Part shown: one piece after another, positions 14,331-61,000 of the stretch
Numbering within the stretch: position 1 is the stretch's first letter
Layout: each line of letters begins with the position of its first letter
NCBI GenBank assembly: GCA_902728285.1
Contig: CACVBU010000975.1
Span: 772,637 to 836,636 of the forward strand
Length of the DNA: 64,000 bases
From: Clytia hemisphaerica
Lineage: Eukaryota; Cnidaria; Hydrozoa; Leptothecata; Clytiidae
Reading direction: 5' to 3'
The notes under the pieces: generated by a model
Databases searched by the model: none
Told to the model about the DNA's origin: nothing
The model's input: only the letters and a program-made list of their open reading frames with translations
Translations under genes and position numbers: made by a program

Positions 14331-14787
14331 CGATAGTCGCAATAAAGAGCTCTTCGTCATTGAGGGGAGGCACTCACACTCTATATTATGTAATGACATA
14401 ACTCCCCTGCCACCCTAAGGTGTCCTTCTTATAGGGGCGCCAGTAAAGCTTTGGGAGTTTAGCCTATATAGAGATTGTTTAGTTCTATTGTGTAAGTCGC
14501 TTTGATTTACGGAATCCGCTATGTGACGATGTGTACGATGGCTCAACCGCAAGGCATGTAATAATAATAACCGAAGGTCTTTTTAATTGGTGCGAAATGT
14601 CGATGGTTTTGACCATTTGATTGGTCAAAAATAAAATTTGCAAGTATCAAAACTTAAGTGTGAGCCATAAGGGGCCATAAGGGTTCCTTTTAAAGGAATT
14701 TTTATCGACTTTTTTGAGGCTCGCCGCGATATTAAAAGTTAATGCCGCCTTAAAATCCACCCCTCGCGCCTTTCTTGATCGCCCACC

Positions 14788-15055
14788 CATTGAGTTTCAA
14801 GCCTGAAGGGCTAGAGGTCAATCTCTTTGGTAGGATTTGAAGCCAACAAGTTGCGCGGCCTTGAGCGACCCGCCTGGTTTTTAAACAAATGACAGATTGA
14901 AACTAAAATTTACCGCTTAATTTTGAAAAATATATCACTCAAAAACAAAGGAATTGCTAGATTCAATCCGTCATCAAAAATACGGCGCATATTTTTAAAG
15001 GCTTCAATTTTTCTTGCCTGAGTGAGAAAGGTTTCATCAGGCTTGAAACTCAATG
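14788..15055. mobile_element. MITE with 8-bp target duplication, CATTGAG ends
   Basis: 268-bp element. Inverted ends CATTGAGTTTCAAGCCTGA (left) and the complement at 15037-15055. Flanked by CGCCCACC at 14780-14787 and 15056-15063. A related half-copy lies at 44219-44305. hAT-like by duplication length; non-coding. Confidence 0.8.
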
Positions 15056-15134
15056 CGCCCACCCCGTTTATCCCGATTCGAAGAAAACGGAAAACGGAAA
15101 ACTAAAACAAAACGATCAGCAGAGCACAAGAGAC

Positions 15135-15703
15135 GGAAAGATCTAGTTTCAATCACCAATTCCGCCCTTCTCCTCTTTTTCTCTATTTACTATCTCTAAC
15201 TCTGTTATATCTGATTTCTAGACTTAGTCTTTCTGAATTTGACCATAGACATATGAATTCATGTGTCTATGATTTGACTACTGTATTTTGAAGCTGTTTT
15301 GCTAATCCTGGAACTATACTCCCACACCTCGGTTCGAACCACCAAATGCAAGCAACCTTGGTTTCCTAACCCGACGCTTTACCACTTGCACTATCGTTGC
15401 ACAGCAAGATCACGCAATTCATAACATATTATACCGAACTGGCAAAAGACGGGGGTAATGTTATTATAATATGGGTAAACGTACCCCTTTTTTAAACATG
15501 ACTGAAATTCGAGCCGTTACTAGCAACCCTGCGGTGCCCAAGGCGCCGAGTATGCACCCGGCACAGTGACAAGCCGTTACTAGCAACCCTGACCCTGACC
15601 CTAACTGACAATAATCGAATCCTGACCCCCGGAAAATTACCACGGACTAGAAAGAACGAAAAAAATTGAAGGGGCGGAATTGCTGATTGAAACTAGTTTT
15701 CAC
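15135..15703. mobile_element. TIR element (569 bp) just upstream of the CWC22 start
   Basis: Inverted arms CTAGTTTCAATCACCAATTC near the left end and GAATTGCTGATTGAAACTAG near the right end. They are bounded by a 10-bp direct repeat CACAAGAGAC (15125-15134 and 15704-15713), probably the target duplication. It ends about 115 nt before the proposed CWC22 start codon, so it may overlap the promoter or 5' UTR. The interior includes a tRNA-like segment on the minus strand. Confidence 0.65.
15318..15405 (-). other. tRNA-like (SINE head or tRNA relic) with Pol III box A/B
   Basis: Read on the minus strand there is a box-A-like TAGTGCAAGTGG followed about 41 nt later by a box-B-like GGTTCGAACC. This spacing fits an internal RNA polymerase III promoter. 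The acceptor and T stems do not pair well, so it is not a functional tRNA; a tRNA-derived SINE head or decayed tRNA gene is more likely. Confidence 0.4.
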
Positions 15704-15819
15704 CACAAGAGACAGGCACAGGCAGACCGGTAGACAGCACACTACAATCCCCACCAATCTCAAACTGATTCATTTTCACCATCTTCTTAAACAAAGAGCT
15801 CCTGCACTAGATTTCAAAC

Positions 15820-53258
<37,439 letters not shown>

Positions 53259-54586
53259 TCATTGAAACAAGGTTTTCGTATTTTTACAATGTCTAAACCA
53301 GGCCACTTTTGACTGGAATTTGATAATTGATTTTTTCTGTAATCTAAAAAAATTTTTAATTATTTTTCTGCTAAGTAGTGCAACAAAGATTTTTAATATT
53401 TAATGGTCTTTTTAATCAGCTTTGTGTCGTTACTTTTACGTTAGAATCGAGGGAAATTGGATTATCTGGTGAGAAAGCATTTAATTCGTTTAAAAATAGT
53501 GCAGTCGCACATTCGAGTGAGTTTCTCTCCTTTTTATTAACTCTTGCAAGGATCAGGTCGGGATTTTGTTGGAATAATTATTTTTCTTATGCTCACTGAA
53601 AATGCTACATGCTTGCTGGTATTCTCTAAAATTATGCTGATAATATTTCTTATACTGACTGTGCTTTGATATACAGATTTGCGAATGGGATTTTTTTGTT
53701 CAGCATTCCCAGTTAACAGGAGAAACTCCTGAAGTCTATTCCAAAAACTTCTTCAAATATTCCTCTTGAGAGAGAGAAGATATAGCTAAAAGGTGCCTCG
53801 CTGAAAAGGTAGTTTTAAGTGGCTTGACGTGAGCTTTTAGAATTTTCTAAGAATTTATAAATGAAAATGCGAAATGAAAAAGAAAAAATGGTTTTTTTCT
53901 ACTGCATTAAAAACTTTTAATAATTAATCATAGCGTCAACCCCCTGCTAGTTGGGGGCGGGGGGAGGGGTTACACCCAAAAAAGGTGGGGGCTAAATATG
54001 TTTCAAATATTTTGGGGGGGACCTAATGTACTTGGGGAGAGCTGAAATCTCATCATTAAATGTGGGGGCTAAATACTTCATTTTAATGGTTGGTAAAGCT
54101 CGTGAAGCTGAAAAAGTTTTGTCTGTGGCGCAATATTTTTATATCAAATGAGCAAAAACCTTCGAACTGCAACACAATTCACATTAAATAACCCTTTTTT
54201 TAACAACTTTTAAAAGTGTCGAGGGTTCCAAAAAAATGTCCTTTTTTGGAACAGACTATAATTTTACGCGCTCTTCATCGCAGATTTATTTTCTACTTCA
54301 AACGACTAAACGCTACGCGTGTACTCAGGTGTGTACTTCAATCAGCCAATCAGATTACGCTATTTCCTCTATTTCTAAGAAGCACGGCATATAGAATAGA
54401 AATATCTTTATGAACCCATTGATGTTAGACAGTAATTTGATTTTCAAGAGTAATTTGATTTCTTATTTTTTTCCCATTCATAGTTGGGTTGTCGCTGTGA
54501 GAGAAACGTGTTTGTAGTCTGCGTGTATCTCAGTTTGTTTTGAAACGGATTTTAGAATATCTCTTGATATAAACTCTACAACAACC
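53259..54586. other. Intergenic region with CWC22 3' UTR and a G-run patch
   Basis: No gene seen. 53938-54070 holds several G5-G8 runs and a GTGGGGGCTAAATA direct repeat (twice, 53986 and 54061), similar in style to the G-run MITEs in CWC22, but the ends could not be defined. No canonical AATAAA was found just past the CWC22 stop. Confidence 0.5.
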
Positions 54587-56936
54587 ATGAAGCTGATTGC
54601 AGCCCTTCTAATCTTTGTATCAGGTACGAATTTTATACCCTTACTTATAATTGATGAAATCTAGTTTTCTAGTTTTTAAGACTTTTAAGAAACCAAATTG
54701 TTATAGGTTGTACCAAACATGTATAAACTGCTAAACTGATCGATTGTTTAATTTGCCTTTTTAATACAATTTTGTTTCGAAATAACTAGGAGAGTTCACA
54801 AATTTAGCTTTATAGGTTAAAGAGATTTTTTTAGCAATGAAAGGCACCAGGTAAAAAAAAAACGTCTAGAATTTCTCAAGAAAGAAGTATTTTAAGAGGA
54901 GGTAGGAATTCTCAAAACCTCAGGGCGAACCAACCTACTAAATGAAATGCTAAAGTTTTAAAGATTATATTTTTTTCTCATACTTCAGTGATCGTTATAC
55001 GAGGTGACGATGGAGATTGTGCTAAGAAATCCAATGCTCTTGACGAACTTCTTGGTGATTACAGTGTAACATGTTACACGTCTGTTGCTGGCCAGAGATT
55101 GCGTGTCCATATGGAAATCAAGACATGTAGAGAAAAACCATCTGTTACATTCGGATTTCCTGACCTCGATTGGGAAGAGACTTTTGAAGATTCTGCTGAT
55201 ATAGGAATACCTGGTGCTTCAACACCTTTGGGAGGTGTTTACTTGAGAATCAAAATTGAGAGCTTACCAGACCAAAAAGAAACAAATCTTAAAGTAAGAA
55301 TTAAATCTTTTCGTTTCTGATCTTTCAAGTTATAACAGAGTTTTGGTATCTTGTTTGTTTTGTTTTGATTTTAATTTCTATGGATGTACAAATTACAGAC
55401 CAGACTTGTCTATGATTTAGATATTTTTTTACGTTTTGCACAATTGTTTGTTAAAAAGTGATGAAGAAGTTCTACTTCAACTTTCTTACTTAATTTATCC
55501 ACTCGAACCGATTATTCCAAAAACAATTTGTATATAACTTCTTGTCTATTTTACAGATTCAACTTTATGTGAAAGTCCTGGGCATTAGTTCACATGCTGT
55601 GACGCTCTCTAATGATAAGATTGTCAATAGTGATTGTAATGGTATGTTATTTCTTTTTTCTCTCTTTGATATATAGCAAGAAAAATAATTTATTGAATAG
55701 TTTTTTTCATTTATACTGAGACGGAAAAATCCTCTGAGACGAGTAGTTTGTAAAATTTGATCTGTGGAAGAGATCCTATTTATTGAAACATGAATGGAAA
55801 GTACACTCCTCCATAATGCTCATTTTCTAAATTGCTCGTCTCAGACAAATTAATCGTCTCAGTATAACTAATTATAATTACATCCCTGTCTCTGAAAATG
55901 CAAAATCTGTCCGTGGCCATATTCTATCATCAATTTTATGTCTCGTTTGTTCTGCTGGTTCTGCAGGGTAGTTGTTGGAAGACTTCAACTAAAGCCATTA
56001 GAGAAAAAAATTGAGAAATTGAGAAAAAAAATGAGAAAATTGCTTGATATCTATATGTTTGTGTGTTTGTATACAAAAATAATGAATCAAATGATCGATA
56101 GGAGGATTAGTTTTTATGAATGCTCCCAGGATATTTCGGCATACCGTGGCACGACGTCAAACTGTGTGAAAACGAGTACTATGGTTGCTATGGATCCATT
56201 GTAGTCTAGGTCAATCTTAGGGGATTAATTCCAAAATTATGATATTGGAGTTTTTAATCTGTAGATTTTACTAAAATATATGATTTTAAAAATGAGGTGC
56301 TCAAGCAGCAGTGCAGCAAAGTTTGATATTGTCTGTACGCAGACCCAATATCTACTAGCTTGAATCACAGACCTTTACAAACCCGCAGGTAGTATCTATA
56401 AGGAGCACGAATCCGTTAGTGGATGCCAGCAGCCTAAGTATCTGCGGCTAATTTCAAAATTCATTGCCGTAGAGTATTGTACTACGAAGCGATAAACCTG
56501 AGGTTGTCTGGTGCAGAGTAAGTTCGATTTGAAATGATCATTTTTGCCCCGCATGTTTTTGGCTCATTCCAATTTCTAATAAAAAAGGTGATCAAAAAAC
56601 TAATTAGAACTATTTCTTGGTTTTATTCTCCCAATAGCTATTGTTTATTGGTGGAATTCACAAACAAGTGCAATTCAAGGATCAGTCGGAGGTGGCGGCG
56701 GTCTTCTGTTCCTCATTCTCCTTGGTTGTTGTTGTAAATGTTGTTGTTGCAGCAAGAAGAACGACCGTGGAACCACATTCGTTATGCAACCACCACCACC
56801 AGTCAGCGGCCAGCCACAAGTTATTGTTAACAACTCTATGTCGTCACAACAAAACATGATGTCGCCACCTGGTTACACTGCGATGCCCAATGTGAGCAAA
56901 AAAGATCCCTATGGTGTACCATACCACAAGTTTTAA
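54587..56936 (+). CDS. Unrecognised single-pass membrane protein with Cys-rich juxtamembrane tail
   Basis: Four exons: 54587-54623, 54989-55293, 55557-55641, 56638-56936. Phases fit (726 nt, 241 codons plus stop). Begins with a signal peptide (MKLIAALLIFVSVIVIRG). The ectodomain of about 120 residues has four Cys (DGDCAKK, TCYT, KTCREK, SDCN) and is acidic around FPDLDWEETFEDSAD. A short membrane segment lies at about residues 155-175 (Gly run then LLFLILLG), followed at once by CCCKCCCC, likely palmitoylation sites. The cytoplasmic tail is Pro/Gln-rich with PPPP and ends DPYGVPYHKF. The layout resembles small adaptor-type membrane proteins such as Shisa, but I see no true family match. The 1-kb last intron could hide a further small exon. 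Confidence 0.75.
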
Positions 56937-57063
56937 GCATCTGTTTCACGAGACATTGCAATGGATATATGATTTATTTTAAAAGTTTTTTCGTCCTTCA
57001 GTACTGTTTACTCACCTAAGATTCCACTTCCCAAACTAAGACTCCAATGAGTTATTCTGAATG

Positions 57064-57270
57064 AATAAACCTTTTCATGAATTACGCCACGAACATCATT
57101 TGCCTTGTTTTGAAATTATTACCATGGTGATTTACTCCCAGCGGATTTTATTACAGCTACTTTCTATTCATAAAAAAATCATTTAATGTCTCAAGGGATG
57201 TGATCACCATGGAAATTGTTTGAATACGAGGCAAGTGATGTTCGTGACGTAATTTATGAAAAGGTCTATT
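57064..57270. mobile_element. Palindromic MITE, AATAGACC family (copy 2)
   Basis: 207 bp. The left end reads AATAAACCTTTTCATGAATT and the right end complement AATAGACCTTTTCATAAATT; inner arms ACGAACATCATTTGCCT / AGGCAAGTGATGTTCGT. It begins 128 nt after the stop of the membrane-protein gene and supplies the first AATAAA there. Confidence 0.8.
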
Positions 57271-57299
57271 GAAGTTGTTCTGGGATTACTTGCTGAAAA

Positions 57300-57996
57300 T
57301 AGTCGGAAAATAGTACAAAGTTGCATCTAGAGGCACTGAAGAAAGCTTGTTCTAAAAATCCTACTAAGAAACCTTCTGAAGTTCATTTCCAACTATCTGG
57401 AGTTGGTATTTTTTTCACAGGAGAGTGTAAAGTGGTATCTCAGCTCAGGAAGTGGAAGTCTTAGGCGAGTCAACGGAATGTCACTTTTCCCTTGGCAAAA
57501 AGCATTTAGAATGTTGCCATTCGATTGTTGTTGTCTGTAATTAGTCGCCTTTCTATTTGGCTTTCGATTGACCATTTTTTTCAAAATTGTTGGTAGTTTA
57601 TTTCCAGCTATTAGTTTTTTCTTCTCTTTTTCCCGCGTTTGAGGCAACATTTGAAAGAAAAATACACGTTGACCATTTAAAGTTTATGTAAAAACGGAAA
57701 TTTATGTTAATTCCTTTCAGGAAAATCAGGATAGTCACTTCAAACAATATCTTCAATAAATTTCATGATGCACCTTATCTTCTATAAAATACTGAAATAA
57801 GAGAGCGACCTTCTCAACACGAGGCCGTTATAAGTGAAAAATTAGCTAAGTCACAAAAGTCACGTGATAAACTACCAATCAAATAATAAGAAAATCAAGT
57901 ACATCGAAGCGAGCGCTTACGGCGCGTGCCAAAAATAAAGAAAAAGTAGAAAATTATTTATAAGAAAAAATAACTGTAAAAAGTGAGGTTTTTACA
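57300..57996 (-). mobile_element. Probable 3' LTR of the BEL element (outer boundary unknown)
   Basis: On the minus strand, 40 nt after the gag-pol stop, GGTCGCTGAGGA is followed by TGTAAAAACC. A purine-rich AGGA before TGT is the usual BEL 3' LTR junction, so the inner LTR edge is placed at 57996. A TATAAATA box follows about 35 nt inside. The far edge could not be set because the other LTR is not in the window. Confidence 0.45.
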
Positions 57997-58035
57997 TCCT
58001 CAGCGACCAAAGAAATAAAAGTTCATGAAAAAGTT

Positions 58036-61000
58036 TCAAAGATATTGATTTCTTAATCTTCGCAGGTTCTGTCCCTCGATTGCAGCCTTTCTCGTACTGG
58101 TTCTCCCCCGATTATGTACTACTTTCTCACAGTTTTCAACCATTTGAGCTGGTTCGGTAGCGGTGGGTGAAACAGGTGTCTCAGGCGTCTGTTGATGGTT
58201 ATCGACGATTTCAAAAGGAATGATTTTGGCCAGTGGGCGGTGAATGGATCCTCGTTTTCCATTCTTGGTGACGGTAGATAACTTTGCACCGCGGATGTTG
58301 CCATCTTTTCCACTGACAAGTTCTTCAACTTTAGCGATGGGCCATCTTGATCTCGGAAGGTGTGTGTCGTCTTTGACCAAAACTATGTCTCCGACGACGA
58401 GTTTACGTTTATCCGGTTTGTTGATCTCTCTGTACATATGTGATTGACGGAGTTCATTTATATAAATCGACGAAAAACGGTTACGGAAATGTTCTAAAAT
58501 TTTATGTAAGTGACGAAGACGTTTAACTGGAACGAAAGTGTTCGCAGAAACAAAAGAAAAATTATCATGAATGTCAGTTCCAAAAATAAGATGATTAGGA
58601 GTGATGATGGTTTCGGTATCATCCTCGTTAACGTAGGTTAGTGGCCGTGTGTTGATGGAACTTTCAATTTCAATCAGCACGGTCTCAAGTTCTTCATAAG
58701 TAAGGAAAGAAAGTCCTAAAATCTTTTTAAGTGAGGATTTAACAGATCTCACAAGTCTCTCATAAAATCCTCCCCACCAAGGAGAAGCTGGAAGAATAAA
58801 ACGTTGTTTAATGTTGAGCGATGTCATAAATCTTTTGACGGTGGACGAACGGAATGTTTTTGCATTGTCACTAATAACAAGCGAAGGCGTACCCCTTCGG
58901 GCGACGAAACGTTTGAATGCACGGATGAACGATTCTTTTGACAAGTCCGGTACCAACTCTAAATGGACTGCTCGAGAAGTAGCACACGTAAGGAGAAGAA
59001 TGTAACATTTAAGACTGTCCTTTTTGGTTTTATCATTATCTAAAAAATTTCTAAAATAAAGGGGACCTGCAAAATCCATGCCAACAGAATTAAATGAACG
59101 TTCGTGAAAATCAACCCTAAAATCGGGTAAGTCCGGTGTTGGAGGTGAACGCAATGTTCTACCTTGAAAACGAATACATACGACACATTGTCTGATGGTG
59201 TTCTTCACGGCTTTTCTTCCTTGCACAATCCAATATCTTCTTCGAACGTCGGCCAGTGTTGAATCAATCCCCTGATGCTTTGTCCGTTCGTGTGAATTCC
59301 AAATGACAAGCTTCGTGAACGGGCTAGTGGCGTTGCGAATCAATATTGGATGCTTTTGGTCTGTGGTGATATCAGCATTGTCAAAACGACCACGGACACG
59401 TAATAAATCGTCTTTCTCGAAGACACCAAGTGATTTCGTCAGCTTTCGATATGTTGGGATGGACTTCATTAGGCGTTGTTCCTCCTTGATCCAGTTGGTA
59501 AGAGCAGCTTCTTGTTCTTCAGATGAAATGACATCTTTGATAACATGATCATTGTTGCGTTTAGCTTTGATGTTGGAGACGAAGCGGTATACAAGTGCGG
59601 TAACTTTAATCAATTTTTGTAAGGTGCTGTATCTACCAACATCAATGATTTTGCTCAGGCTGATGTCATTGTCAGATTTGTCAGTCGTAGAAAGAAAAGA
59701 AACGCTACTCAAAACTTCATCCTTGCACTCAAAAGGATCATAAGAAGAACGACCATCAAAGTCAACAAAACGATTTCGAGCTTCAGAAAGAACGTCAGAC
59801 TTATCAGTGTCGAGAAGAGAAGATTCGTTAGAAAGAAAAGAAGAAAGCTTATCTTCGTCAAAGAGTATCTCCGGTCCTTTAAACCATTTCTCACAAAAAG
59901 CGTCTTTAAACTGAGGAACCATCCTTGTAGGGATATCCGCAGGATTATCCTTTCCAGGGATGTGATGCCAATCCTCCTTCTGAACAACCTTTCTTGCAGA
60001 CACTACACGGTTCTCAACCCAAGGCTTCCAAGTCTTTCTATTCCCTTTTATCCAGCACAAGGCAACCTTTGAATCAGACCAACATCGAGTAGCATCAACA
60101 GAAATACGACCGGAGAGAGCAGATCTAACATTATTCAACAAATCACTCAACAACACACAACTAAGAAGTTCAAGTCTAGGAATCGTCACCTTTTTCAAAG
60201 GAGCAACCTTACTTTTCGAAGTCAAAAAGAAAATACTGATCCCAGTCTCGGAAATCACTCTCAAATAAACAACACTACAGTAAAGAATCTCAGAACTATC
60301 ACAAAATCCATGCAACTCAACTCTCAAAGTATCACTGTTGCAGGAAACAAAAGCAAATCGATCAATTTCAACAATCTTCACACTTTCCAAAGCGTCTAAA
60401 AAACCATACCAAGCACAAGCTATGTCTGGTGGAACCTTGTCGTCCCAACCACACTTAACTTTGCAAACAAGCTGAAAAATAGTCTTCACTCTAGCAGTGA
60501 TAGGAGTCAAAATTCCTAAAGGGTCGTAAATAGAAGCAGCAAGACTCAAAATGGTTCTCTTAGTTAAGGTTATCGTTCGACCCTTTTCCAGAAACGAATC
60601 AAACCTAAAGACAAATACATCTTTGGAAATGTCCCACTCAACACCAAGTACCCTTTTCCATTCATCCTGAGATTGAAATTGGGATTTAGCAAACGAGCTA
60701 TCATCTTCAATACACTTGGGTTGTAACGGTGGTTCTTTAGATGAGAAAAATTCTTGCAGTTCAGCGTCATTGGAAGTCCATTTCCTTAACTGAAGTCCTG
60801 CATCAGACATACTAGAAAGTGCCTTTTCACAGAAAATCTTACCACTTTCCACGGTATCAGTACCAGTGGTTATGTCATCGACATACAAATCAGATAAAAA
60901 TTGTTCAACAAAAGCTTTGTCAGACTCGAGGTACTTCGACATGTGTTGACGAATCGTACCATTGAGTAAAAAAGGACTAGACGTCAAACCAAAAACAACT

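Noticed and set aside
15300-15410. Functional tRNA gene on the minus strand
   Set aside because: Only the promoter boxes are recognisable; acceptor and T stems do not pair.
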